DNA from: Microbacterium sp.
GTDB lineage: Bacteria > Actinomycetota > Actinomycetes > Actinomycetales > Microbacteriaceae
Direction of reading: 5' to 3'
DNA length: 64,000 bases
Assembly (NCBI RefSeq): GCF_031179285.1
Contig: NZ_JAPSHY010000019.1
Location: forward strand, 1 to 64,000
Positions within the stretch are counted from its first letter, which is position 1; every line of letters starts with the position of its first letter. The notes below the pieces were generated by a model. That model made no database searches. It saw only the letters and a list, made by a program, of their open reading frames with translations, and was not told where the DNA came from. A program made the translations under genes and the position numbers. Shown piece after piece: positions 38,268 to 46,859 of this stretch.

Positions 38268-38880
38268 CGCCGACGAACGTCTGATCGGCGCTCACGATCT
38301 CGCGCTCGCCGCGCTGCGCGAGATCACCCCCTCTTCGACCATCGGTCCCGCAGCCGGCTACCTCCTCGAGGAGGACGGCTCGGTCTCGCTGCGTTTCGCG
38401 AACCGTCTGCCGGGATACCCCGGATGGCACTGGACGGTGACGGTCGCCCGGGTGGAGGAGAGCGACCCGACGGTTCTGGAGGTCGAACTGCTTCCGGGCG
38501 AGGGCGCGCTCCTCGCGCCGGAGTGGGTGCCGTGGGTCGAGCGCCTAGCTGAATACCGCGCCCACCAGGCCGAACTCGCGGAGCAGGCCGCTGCCGATGC
38601 CGCAGGCTCCGAATCGGTCGACGGCATCGTGCCGGCGGGCCTCGATGGAGCCGAGGAACTCGACGACGACGAACTCGACGAACTCGACGAACTCGACGAA
38701 CTCGATGAGCTCGACGACGATGAGGACCACGAGGCCGACATCCTGCATGCCGGTGATCTCGACGGCGTCGACATCGACGAACTCGATGACTCCGGCGATG
38801 ATCTCGACGACGAGCTCGACGACGCCGACGAGCTCGATGACGCCGAGGACGACGACGCCGAGGACGACGACGAAGAATAG
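38251..38880 (+). CDS. DUF3027 protein with long acidic tail
   Basis: 209 residues. Residues 1-105 are the DUF3027 domain (GAHDLALAALREITPSSTIG, GYPGWHWTVTVARVEES, LLAPEWVPWVER). Residues about 128-209 are almost only Asp, Glu and Leu, built partly from a 9-base tandem repeat encoding Glu-Leu-Asp. Function unknown; acidic tails of this type often act as DNA mimics or bind basic proteins, which is inference here. Overlaps cspA and is convergent with serC, as in mycobacteria (Rv0883c-serC). Confidence 0.88.
   Translation: MTSKRDADERLIGAHDLALAALREITPSSTIGPAAGYLLEEDGSVSLRFANRLPGYPGWHWTVTVARVEESDPTVLEVELLPGEGALLAPEWVPWVERLAEYRAHQAELAEQAAADAAGSESVDGIVPAGLDGAEELDDDELDELDELDELDELDDDEDHEADILHAGDLDGVDIDELDDSGDDLDDELDDADELDDAEDDDAEDDDEE
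38671..38715 (+). repeat. 9-base tandem repeat inside DUF3027 tail
   Basis: Five head-to-tail copies of GAACTCGAC (the fourth ends in T, the fifth has GAG for GAA), each encoding Glu-Leu-Asp. Prone to length variation. Confidence 0.85.
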
Positions 38881-38901
38881 CCGCGGCCGGGCCGCGCGGT
38901 G

Positions 38902-40026
<1,125 letters not shown>

Positions 40027-40081
40027 GGGCGTCGCCCGTTCGCTCACCTCCGGCCGCGGATCCGATGTCGGCACGGGAATG

Positions 40082-40093
40082 TAGGCTTGCCTA
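40082..40093. promoter_or_regulatory. putative DtxR operator overlapping the -10
   Basis: TAGGC-TT-GCCTA, a near-perfect 12-base palindrome with the core of an iron box (TTAGG...CTAA; the base after the right arm is also A). Its left part TAGGCT can serve as the -10 of the regulator gene that starts at 40115, so binding would block transcription: autoregulation. Confidence 0.5.
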
Positions 40094-40114
40094 AGAACAC
40101 CCGGAGGCCAGCAC

Positions 40115-40816
40115 ATGACCGATCTGATCGACACCACGGAGATGTACCTCCGCACCATCCTCGAGCTCGAAGAGGAGAACATCGTGCCGCTGCGCGCACG
40201 CATCTCTGAGCGGCTCGGTCACTCCGGGCCCACCGTGTCGCAGACCGTCGGGCGGATGGAGCGTGACGGTCTCGTGATCGTCTCCGAGGATCGCACGCTG
40301 GAGCTCACCGACGCCGGCAGGCGCAAAGCCGTCGACGTCATGCGCAAGCACCGGCTGGCAGAGCGGCTGCTCTCGGACGTGATCGGTCTCGACTGGGCCT
40401 ATGTGCACGAAGAGGCCTGCCGGTGGGAGCACGTCATGAGCGAGCAGGTCGAGCGTCGCCTCGTTGAGCTGCTCGGTCACCCGACCGAATCTCCCTACGG
40501 CAACCCGATCCCGGGGCTCGACCAGCTCGGCGACCTCCCCGCGCGCACCTTCGACGAGGGAGTCATCGGTCTGGTGCAGAAGCTGAACGCCGCCGGCACG
40601 CCGGTCGAGGGCACCGTCCGACGCCTCGCCGAGCCGGCCCAGGTCGACCCCGAACTGCTGCAGCAGCTCCGCGACGCCGGTGTGGTCCCGGGTGCACACG
40701 GTGACTATCGCTTCAACGAGGGGTACGTGCTCATCCAGATGGACGGCAGTGACGAAGGACTCGAGCTTCCCGTCGAGCTCGCCTCTCACATCTTCCTCGT
40801 GGGCGAGCCCGTCTGA
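40115..40816 (+). CDS. DtxR/IdeR-type metal-dependent repressor
   Basis: 233 residues. N-terminal winged HTH (SGPTVSQTVGRMERDGL), dimerisation domain and C-terminal SH3-like domain. All metal ligands sit at the same residue numbers as in DtxR: Met10, His79, Glu83, His98, Cys102, Glu105 and His106, so this is the iron-type repressor rather than MntR (which lacks Cys102). It represses iron uptake when Fe2+ is bound. RBS GGAGG precedes the ATG. Probable autoregulation through the palindrome upstream. Confidence 0.95.
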   Translation: MTDLIDTTEMYLRTILELEEENIVPLRARISERLGHSGPTVSQTVGRMERDGLVIVSEDRTLELTDAGRRKAVDVMRKHRLAERLLSDVIGLDWAYVHEEACRWEHVMSEQVERRLVELLGHPTESPYGNPIPGLDQLGDLPARTFDEGVIGLVQKLNAAGTPVEGTVRRLAEPAQVDPELLQQLRDAGVVPGAHGDYRFNEGYVLIQMDGSDEGLELPVELASHIFLVGEPV

Positions 40817-40870
40817 GGCCCATTCGGCACGAGTCCGAGGCCGCTCTGCGAGCATTGCCAGGTTCACAGG

Positions 40871-40899
40871 GTGACATGATCGTTATCTTCCGGTAACCT
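40871..40899 (+). promoter_or_regulatory. promoter of the M23 peptidase gene
   Basis: GTGACA at 40871-40876 and TAACCT at 40894-40899 with a 17-base spacer. A repeat pair (GTTAC-N6-ATAAC on the minus strand, 40882-40897) covers the spacer and could be a site for an OmpR-type regulator such as MtrA. Transcription from here gives a leader of about 170 bases. Confidence 0.45.
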
Positions 40900-41073
40900 C
40901 GGACAGGTCGCCGGCGAAGAAGCCCGCTGGCGATCGCCGTGAGGATTGCCTTCCAGGCTCGTCGTCTTCACGGTTGGATGCACAACGTACCCCGAGCTAC
41001 ATTCGTGCCACGAGAAACAGAGTGCCGACGAGCCAGCGCTACCCGAAGCGTGCAGGCGCAGGAGGACCCACCT

Positions 41074-41889
41074 TTGGCCGCAGACATCGATTCGCCCTCG
41101 AACACATCTGAAGACCGCACCCCCGTACGCCGCACCCCGGCGCGCGTTCACGCCCGACAGGCTGTGAAGCCGCTGCGTTCGGTCGCGATCTTCGCCGCGG
41201 TGGGGGCGCTTGTCGCCGCCATCGCGCTGCCGGCGTACGCGGCCGCGAAGCCGGCGGAGGCAGCGACGACCATCCAGCAGCTCGCGGCCGACGATGCACA
41301 GTCGCTCGTCGTCGCGTCTCAGGCCACCGCCGCACCGCTCAGCCGCGGCACGTTCACGGCGACCACCCCCGACGAGATCGCCAAGAAGAAGGCCGAAGAG
41401 GCGGCTGCCGCGCGCGCCGCCGCAGCTGCGAAGGTCGCATCCACGGCAGGCGGACGCGTCAACACCGCAGGCTATGCACTCGTCGCGCCGGGATCGGGCG
41501 AGGTTCGCTACCCGCTCCCTCCCGGTTCCTACACTGAAGGCCGCACCATCGGCGGCGGCCACCAGGGCGTCGACATGCTCGCCCCCGCCGGCACCCCGAT
41601 CTACGCCACCGCGGCCGGAGTCGTCCGAGTCTCATCGGAGAGCTATTACGGCTACGGCGTCGGGGTCGTCATCGACCACGTCATCGGCGGCCAGCGCGTT
41701 TCGTCCACCTACGGACACATGACCTACGGCTCCCGGCAGGTGCAGGCCGGACAGTCGGTCTCCGCAGGCCAGCTGATCGGCTTCGTCGGCAGCACCGGCC
41801 GCTCGACGGCGAACCACCTGCACTTCGAGGTGTTCATCAACGGCGGCATCGTCGAGCCTTACTCCTGGCTCGCAGCGAACGCGGGCTGA
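41074..41889 (+). CDS. M23 family metallopeptidase (LytM domain)
   Basis: 271 residues from the TTG at 41074. Cytosolic basic N-terminus, signal/anchor segment (about 38-60, ending LPAYAAAKPAEA), a coiled Ala/Glu/Lys stretch (about 108-125), then the M23 domain (about 150-270) with the zinc motif His...Asp in GGGHQGVDML and the second motif in NHLHFEV. Cell-wall endopeptidase or a LytM-like activator, secreted. I prefer the TTG start: AGGAGG stands eight bases before it and the residues before it read as non-coding; ATG codons at 40939 and 40978 are in frame but have no ribosome binding site. Confidence 0.88.
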   Translation: MAADIDSPSNTSEDRTPVRRTPARVHARQAVKPLRSVAIFAAVGALVAAIALPAYAAAKPAEAATTIQQLAADDAQSLVVASQATAAPLSRGTFTATTPDEIAKKKAEEAAAARAAAAAKVASTAGGRVNTAGYALVAPGSGEVRYPLPPGSYTEGRTIGGGHQGVDMLAPAGTPIYATAAGVVRVSSESYYGYGVGVVIDHVIGGQRVSSTYGHMTYGSRQVQAGQSVSAGQLIGFVGSTGRSTANHLHFEVFINGGIVEPYSWLAANAG

Positions 41890-41978
41890 CCGCACTCGCA
41901 ACCTCGTTCGCACCCGCGACCTCGAACACGCCCCTGACCGTTCACTCCCTGTTCGGCCCGCAGGGCCGCGGAATGGGT

Positions 41979-41984
41979 TAGCCT
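41979..41984 (+). promoter_or_regulatory. -10 element of the small transcript unit
   Basis: TAGCCT, preceding a short unit that ends at the terminator 42109-42139. Predicted start near 41991. No clear -35. Confidence 0.4.
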
Positions 41985-42015
41985 GAACCCGTTGTCGCAT
42001 AGGCGGGAGAAGCTG

Positions 42016-42126
42016 ATGGAGCGAATACCGAGCATCCGAACCATGGATGCCCTCGGCCGTTACGTTCTTCAGCATCGCCCGCAGGGACGCCACGGTGCTG
42101 CCGTGCGCAAAAGGCGCTGTCTCTGA
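42016..42126 (+). CDS. candidate small ORF, 36 residues
   Basis: ATG preceded by GGGAGAAG (SD-like, four bases before the start). The peptide begins MERIPSIRTMDALGRYVL and ends Arg/Lys-rich with KRRCL. Its stop codon lies in the stem-loop of a strong terminator, and a -10 box lies about 30 bases upstream of the start, so it has the outline of a complete mini-gene. It may instead be a small RNA of about 150 nt or a leader peptide for the HNH gene. No homology that I recognise. Confidence 0.4.
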   Translation: MERIPSIRTMDALGRYVLQHRPQGRHGAAVRKRRCL

Positions 42127-42139
42127 GACAGCGCCTTTT
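42109..42139. terminator. strong rho-independent terminator
   Basis: AAAAGGCGCTGTCTC and its exact reverse complement, separated by one base: a 15-bp stem with an A tract on one side and TTTTCTCGT on the other, so it can work on both strands. Best terminator in the window. Confidence 0.9.
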
Positions 42140-42227
42140 CTCGTCCCTGCGAACCCTCTGCCGCCTGTTCGACCTCGTGTGAGTCGAGAGTGCCGGGAAG
42201 CCGTCCCGGCGGATCGAGAGGATGCTG

Positions 42228-42725
42228 ATGCGCACACTGGTCTTGAACGCAGGATACGAGCCGCTCGCGGTCGTGTCATTCAAACGGGCCTTGGTACTCG
42301 TGATGAATGACAAGGCGACCGTGATCGAGCGTGTCGAGGACGATCCCGTCTGGGGCAGCCACGGGGTGTACGAGCGCCCCGCCGTGATCATCCTCTCGCG
42401 CTACGTTCGGGTACCGGCCAGCAGACGGATGCCGGTCACGCGCCGTGGCGTGCTGCGTCGCGACAACCACCGGTGCGGGTACTGCGGCAAAGCCGCGTCG
42501 ACGATCGACCACGTGCTCCCGCGCTCGCGTGGGGGAGCGGACTCCTGGGAGAACCTCGTCGCCTGCTGCCTGCGCTGCAACAACATCAAGAGCGACCGCA
42601 CCCCGCAGGAGATGCGGTGGGAGTTGCGGATCACGCCGCGACCACCTCACGGCGCGTCCTGGACGGTACGAGGCACCGAGCGCAGCGATCCGCGGTGGGA
42701 GCCGTACCTCGCGCTCGCTGCCTGA
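42228..42725 (+). CDS. HNH endonuclease
   Basis: 165 residues. Zinc-ribbon HNH nuclease: CGYCGKAASTIDHVLPRSRG (first CxxC and the HNH Asp-His), WENLVACCLRCNNIKSDRTP (second CxxC, Asn and catalytic region). This small stand-alone HNH family is conserved across actinobacteria and has no known phage context here. Two ATGs are in frame; the one at 42228 has GAGAGG six bases before it and is preferred over 42222. Confidence 0.92.
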   Translation: MRTLVLNAGYEPLAVVSFKRALVLVMNDKATVIERVEDDPVWGSHGVYERPAVIILSRYVRVPASRRMPVTRRGVLRRDNHRCGYCGKAASTIDHVLPRSRGGADSWENLVACCLRCNNIKSDRTPQEMRWELRITPRPPHGASWTVRGTERSDPRWEPYLALAA

Positions 42726-42935
42726 CGGCGGTCGCGACGCTCGCGATGAGATCGAGACGCGTCGCGATGGATGCGGCGATCCGCCGCTTCGCGACGGATC
42801 GGAGGTCGGCTCGCGTGCCCTCGAGTCCTCCATCGCCACTCCGCGCGCCGCGCGTTTGACGGTTCGGCTCGCGTCCGGATCGAAGGTGGCGCGCGGAGCC
42901 TCGGACGATGGGGCCCGCTGGCGAAGGGCTTAGAC

Positions 42936-42973
42936 GCCGTCGCGGGCCACCCTCCGGGCGGCCCGCGGCGACG
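42936..42973 (-). terminator. possible terminator downstream of tRNA-Arg
   Basis: GTCGCGGGCC and GGCCCGCGGCGAC can pair with small mismatches around CACCCTCCGGGC, just after the tRNA on the minus strand. The rest of the 250-base gap between the HNH gene and this point holds no gene that I can support. Confidence 0.4.
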
Positions 42974-42976
42974 TCG

Positions 42977-43050
42977 TGCCCTCGACAGGATTCGAACCTG
43001 CGACCTGCCCTTTAGGAGAGGGCTGCTCTATCCTGCTGAGCTACGAGGGC
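42977..43050 (-). tRNA. tRNA-Arg (anticodon CCT)
   Basis: 74 nt. Acceptor arms GCCCTCG and CGAGGGC with discriminator A; D arm AGCTC-AGCAGGATA-GAGC; anticodon stem GCCCT/AGGGC around CTCCTAA (anticodon CCT); T-arm with GGTTCGAATCC. Confidence 0.97.
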
Positions 43051-43061
43051 GTGCGTCCAGT

Positions 43062-45245
43062 CTATGAGATGCCGCGTCCCAGCTTCGACGGCCACCAGAT
43101 GCGCCGGCCGATGTCGTAGGCGAGCGCCGGCACCAGCAGCGACCGCACCACGAACGTGTCGAGCAGCACGCCGAACGCGACGATGAAGGCGAGCTGCACC
43201 AGGAACAGGATCGGGATCACCGACAGGGCAGCGAACGTGGCCGCGAGCACCAGCCCGGCCGACGTGATGACTCCTCCGGTGATCGCGAGGCCGCGCACGA
43301 TGCCGTCTCTGGTCCCGTGAGCGCGCGATTCCTCCCGGACGCGGGTCATGAGGAAGATGTTGTAGTCGATCCCGAGAGCGACCAGGAAGACGAATCCGAA
43401 CAGCGGCACCGCCGGGTCGGCACCCGGGAAGCCGAAGATGCCGTTGAACACGACCGCCGAGACGCCCATCGCGGTTCCGAACGACAGCACCGTGGTGGCG
43501 ATGAGCAGGATCGGCGCGAGGACGGATCGCAGCAGCAGCATCAGGATCAGCAGGATCACCCCGAGGATGACAGGGATGATGAGCGTCCGGTCATGGATGG
43601 ACGCATCGTCGGTATCGACCGCGGTGGCGGTGACGCCGCCCACGAGGGCGTCGGTGCCTGCGAGCGCGTCGCGCATCTCGCGGACACTCACCGTCGCGGC
43701 CTCGGAGTCGGCGGCATCGGTCAGCGTGGCCTGGAGCAGGACGCGGCCGTCCACCACGGTCGGCTCCGGCGCGGGTGTCCCCGGGGGCCCGACGGCTGAG
43801 ACGCCGTCCTCGGTCAGGGCGGCCGTTCCGCTGGGCGAGTCGGATGCTGTCACCGAGACGGCGTCGACGCCATCGAGGGCGAGGAGTGCCTCGGCGGTCG
43901 CCTGGAGATCCGCCTCGCCCGTCACGACGTACGCCGGGCTGCCGGAGCCGCCGGGGAAGTGCTCACCGAGCGCCACCTGCCCGTCGCGCGCCTCCGATGC
44001 GCCGAGGACGAGGTCGGACTGCGGCACGCCCGAGGCGTCGAGCTGGGGCACGCCGAGGGCCCCTACCGCCAGCACGAGCGTCGTCACGATCCAGATCGTC
44101 CGGGGGCGTCGGCTGATCGCGCGCGCAAGCCGCGCCCAGAGGCCGGTCGTCGGCATCCCACCCTCCGCCGCCACCGCGTCGGGTTCGAACAAGGGGCGGC
44201 GCGGCCAGAATGCGGCGCGGCCGAAGAGAAGCAGCAATGATGGAAGCAGGGTCAGTGCCGAGAGCATCGCGAAGACGATCCCGATCGCAGCGACCGGGCC
44301 CAGTGTGCTGTTGGATTTCAGGTCACTGAGGAGGAGACACAACAGCCCGGCGATCACCGTGCCGCCTGAGGCGACGATGGGCTCGACCGAGCCCTTCCAC
44401 GCCGCTGCCACCGCGGCGCCCCTGTCCTGCGTGCTGCGCAGTTCTTCGCGGAATCGCGCGACGAACAACAGCGAATAGTCGGTGGCCGCGCCGATGACCA
44501 GGATGAACAGGATGCCCTGGGTCTGGCCGCTCAGCAGCAGCACCTCCGCGTTCGCCAGTGACCACACGACGAGCAGCGAGACGCAGAGCGCGAAGAGGCT
44601 CGTCGAGAGCACGACGACCGGCAGCAGCAGCGAGCGGTACACCAGCACGAGGATCACGAGGACGGCGAGGAGGGCTACGCCGAGCAGCAGACCGTCGATG
44701 CCGGCGAAGCCGGCGACGAGATCCGCGGTGAATCCCGCGGGACCGGTGACGAAGACGTCGACGCCGTCATCGACGGCGGCGCGCAGGTCGTCTCCGAGTT
44801 CGGACACGACGTCGCCGATGTCGGCGTCGCTCGCTATGGGGACGAAGACCTGCACGGCTCGACCATCCTCGGAGGGCAACGGGGGCGAGAGGTCGCCCTC
44901 GACACCCGCGACGTCCTTCGCTGCCGTCACGGCATCCGTGATCTCATCCAGCTGACTGCTGGTCAGCTCCGAGTCGGCCACGAACACCACGATCGCGGGA
45001 ATCGCATCGGAATCCGTGAACTCGTCGAGCACGGCCTGCACCTTCGTCGCGTCGGCCGACTCTGGCAGGTAGGTGGTCTGGTCGTTCGATGAGACCTCGT
45101 CGATCCTGCCGAACAGCGGGCCCCCGAAGGAGGCGCCGGCGAGCCACAGCACGATCAGCGCCGCCGGGAGCAGCACGCGCACCCACGATCGGTTGCGGAC
45201 GCGCTGACGACGACGCAGCGGCGAGGCGGGTTCGGAGGCGGTCAT
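43062..45245 (-). CDS. MmpL-family (RND) membrane transporter
   Basis: 727 residues. Twelve membrane helices in the RND/MmpL layout: helix 1 (about 20-38), a large extracytoplasmic loop (about 45-190), helices 2-6, then a second loop (about 380-540) and helices 7-12. Lies 38 bases downstream of crtEb on the same strand. In Corynebacterium glutamicum an MmpL-like gene is part of the crtE-crtB carotenoid operon, so a shared role in moving or placing carotenoids or other lipids in the membrane is plausible but unproven. RBS GAAAGA before the ATG. A longer frame upstream overlaps crtEb out of frame and was not used. Confidence 0.9.
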   Translation of the reverse strand: MTASEPASPLRRRQRVRNRSWVRVLLPAALIVLWLAGASFGGPLFGRIDEVSSNDQTTYLPESADATKVQAVLDEFTDSDAIPAIVVFVADSELTSSQLDEITDAVTAAKDVAGVEGDLSPPLPSEDGRAVQVFVPIASDADIGDVVSELGDDLRAAVDDGVDVFVTGPAGFTADLVAGFAGIDGLLLGVALLAVLVILVLVYRSLLLPVVVLSTSLFALCVSLLVVWSLANAEVLLLSGQTQGILFILVIGAATDYSLLFVARFREELRSTQDRGAAVAAAWKGSVEPIVASGGTVIAGLLCLLLSDLKSNSTLGPVAAIGIVFAMLSALTLLPSLLLLFGRAAFWPRRPLFEPDAVAAEGGMPTTGLWARLARAISRRPRTIWIVTTLVLAVGALGVPQLDASGVPQSDLVLGASEARDGQVALGEHFPGGSGSPAYVVTGEADLQATAEALLALDGVDAVSVTASDSPSGTAALTEDGVSAVGPPGTPAPEPTVVDGRVLLQATLTDAADSEAATVSVREMRDALAGTDALVGGVTATAVDTDDASIHDRTLIIPVILGVILLILMLLLRSVLAPILLIATTVLSFGTAMGVSAVVFNGIFGFPGADPAVPLFGFVFLVALGIDYNIFLMTRVREESRAHGTRDGIVRGLAITGGVITSAGLVLAATFAALSVIPILFLVQLAFIVAFGVLLDTFVVRSLLVPALAYDIGRRIWWPSKLGRGIS

Positions 45246-45283
45246 CTCGGTCTTTCGGGGTCGAGGCAGAGGGGAGCCGGCCG

Positions 45284-46150
45284 TCACGAGATCCAGGCGA
45301 GGATCAGCAGCATGGTGGCGAGGAAGCCGGACAGATAGTTGAGCGCGATGAAGCGGCGCCAGGACGCGTTCGTTCGGGCCGATGTCCCATCGGTGACGTT
45401 CCACCACCCCACCGCGTTGAGCAGGTAGGGCACGGCGAGCAGTGCGGCGAGCGGACCCGGCCACCCCGTCGTCAGCATCAGCGCACCGGCGAGCGTCCAC
45501 AGCGCCAGGGAGAGCCGGACGGTCGCCCGCGCTCCGATCGCCGTCGCGATGGAGCCGATTCCCGCGTCGCGGTCGGGACCGATGTCCTGAACGGCGCCGA
45601 ATGCGTGCGCGGCCATGCCCCAGAGGAAGAAGGCGCCGAGGATCGTGATGTTGCCCACCGTCACCGGCTCTCCGGCGAGGGCGATCCCGAACACGGCCGG
45701 GCTGACGAAGTGCGTGCTCGATGTGATCGAGTCGAGGAACGGCCGCTCCTTGAACCTCAGCCCCGGCACGGAGTACGCGATCACCGCGAACACGCTGAGC
45801 GTGAGCCACAGCGTGGAAGCGGGGTTGCCAACGACGACGAGGAAGACGAGGAACGGCACATTCGACAGCGCTGCGGCCCACAGCGTGGGCCGGTGCAGAC
45901 GCGGGGCGAGCAGTGCCCCCTCGATTCCGCCCTTTCGCGGGTTCGCGACGTCCGAGGCGTAGTCGAACACGTCGTTGATGCCGTACATCGCCAGGTTGTA
46001 TGGGATCAGGAAGTAGATGACGCCGATGACGAGCGTTGTGTCCACCTCGCGCGTGCTGAGCAGATAGGCGGCCCCGAAGGGGAAGGCGGTGTTGATCCAG
46101 CTCACCGGCCTCGAGGAGAGCACGATCTGCGCGACGCCGGAACCGGTCAT
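45284..46150 (-). CDS. crtEb: lycopene elongase (UbiA prenyltransferase)
   Basis: 288 residues with eight or nine membrane helices. UbiA-type prenyltransferase: first Asp-rich motif NDVFDYASD, second motif DIGPDRD. With CrtYe and CrtYf just upstream, it adds two C5 (dimethylallyl) units to lycopene to give the C50 skeleton (flavuxanthin), as in Corynebacterium and Micrococcus. Start overlaps the crtYf stop by four bases. Last enzyme of the operon. Confidence 0.9.
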   Translation of the reverse strand: MTGSGVAQIVLSSRPVSWINTAFPFGAAYLLSTREVDTTLVIGVIYFLIPYNLAMYGINDVFDYASDVANPRKGGIEGALLAPRLHRPTLWAAALSNVPFLVFLVVVGNPASTLWLTLSVFAVIAYSVPGLRFKERPFLDSITSSTHFVSPAVFGIALAGEPVTVGNITILGAFFLWGMAAHAFGAVQDIGPDRDAGIGSIATAIGARATVRLSLALWTLAGALMLTTGWPGPLAALLAVPYLLNAVGWWNVTDGTSARTNASWRRFIALNYLSGFLATMLLILAWIS

Positions 46151-46503
46151 CGGATGCCGCCAGAGCGGTCGTCGGCAGCGCGATCCTCTGCCGGGTGTCG
46201 TCGCCGTCGCCGGAGGGCGGCGACCCACACGCTCGGAAGCAGCAGGACCGCCGCCATCGGGTAGGCGAAGTCCTCGATGGGAGCGAGTCCGACGTGGAGG
46301 CCCAGAAGCTGAGAGGGCGCGTAGTGGAAGAGCTCCGACCCGATCATCACGTTGTCGAACACTGCGGTCAGCAGCAGCAGGGCGGCGGCGCTGATCGCGA
46401 GCCCGCCCATCGACGGACGCCGCGTTCGCGCGATGAGAGGAAGCAGCGCGCCTGCGATCGCGGCCACGGCGAGAAAGCACAGTGAGAGGGAGGGGTAGCT
46501 CAC
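46147..46503 (-). CDS. crtYf: C50 carotenoid cyclase subunit CrtYf
   Basis: 118 residues, three membrane helices, with the heterodimeric lycopene cyclase signature PIEDFAYP at about 75. Works with CrtYe to close the rings of the C50 carotenoid. Overlaps the neighbours on both sides by four bases. Which of the pair is Ye and which Yf is assigned by order. Confidence 0.85.
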   Translation of the reverse strand: MSYPSLSLCFLAVAAIAGALLPLIARTRRPSMGGLAISAAALLLLTAVFDNVMIGSELFHYAPSQLLGLHVGLAPIEDFAYPMAAVLLLPSVWVAALRRRRRHPAEDRAADDRSGGIR

Positions 46504-46859
46504 GGTCGCTCACCCCCACCAGTCCGAGCCGTCGCCGAAGCGGTGCGGCGGCGCGCGATGAGCCGCACGCTGCCGGTGTAGAGCACCATCGTGCACAGCA
46601 CGAGGAAGAGGAGGAACACCGGCTCTTCGATCGGCAGATGCGGAGCGAGCAGGATGCCGGTCGCCGCCGGTCCGTCGCCGCGCAGGAAGATGCCCAGCGC
46701 GATTCCCGCCACGTCCCAGGTCAGGAAGAACGCGAGCCCGACGACCATGACGATCGCCGCGGCCAGCGGGTCTCGCCAGAAGAACAGCCGGTAGCGCCAG
46801 TCCAGCAGCAGCATGCAGCCGGAGGCCCCGAGCAGGAGTGCGAGGTAGATCATGCCCAT
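46500..46859 (-). CDS. crtYe: C50 carotenoid cyclase subunit CrtYe
   Basis: 119 residues, three membrane helices, PIEEPVFL cyclase motif at about 77. Partner of CrtYf. Start either ATG 46859 (GGAG seven bases before it) or ATG 46853 (which would give the same four-base overlap as its neighbours); I chose 46859. End overlaps crtYf by four bases. Confidence 0.85.
   Translation of the reverse strand: MGMIYLALLLGASGCMLLLDWRYRLFFWRDPLAAAIVMVVGLAFFLTWDVAGIALGIFLRGDGPAATGILLAPHLPIEEPVFLLFLVLCTMVLYTGSVRLIARRRTASATARTGGGERP

Noticed and set aside
40900..41073. ydaO (cyclic di-AMP) riboswitch before the M23 peptidase
   Set aside because: Expected from the gene type, but the conserved GGGGGACCC and GGGGUGAAUC blocks are not in the leader; only a chance GGAGGACCC appears at the ribosome binding site.
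42726..42976. Open frames in the gap between the HNH gene and tRNA-Arg
   Set aside because: They are continuations of out-of-frame reading through repeated CGCGATG-like sequence and have no start signals.
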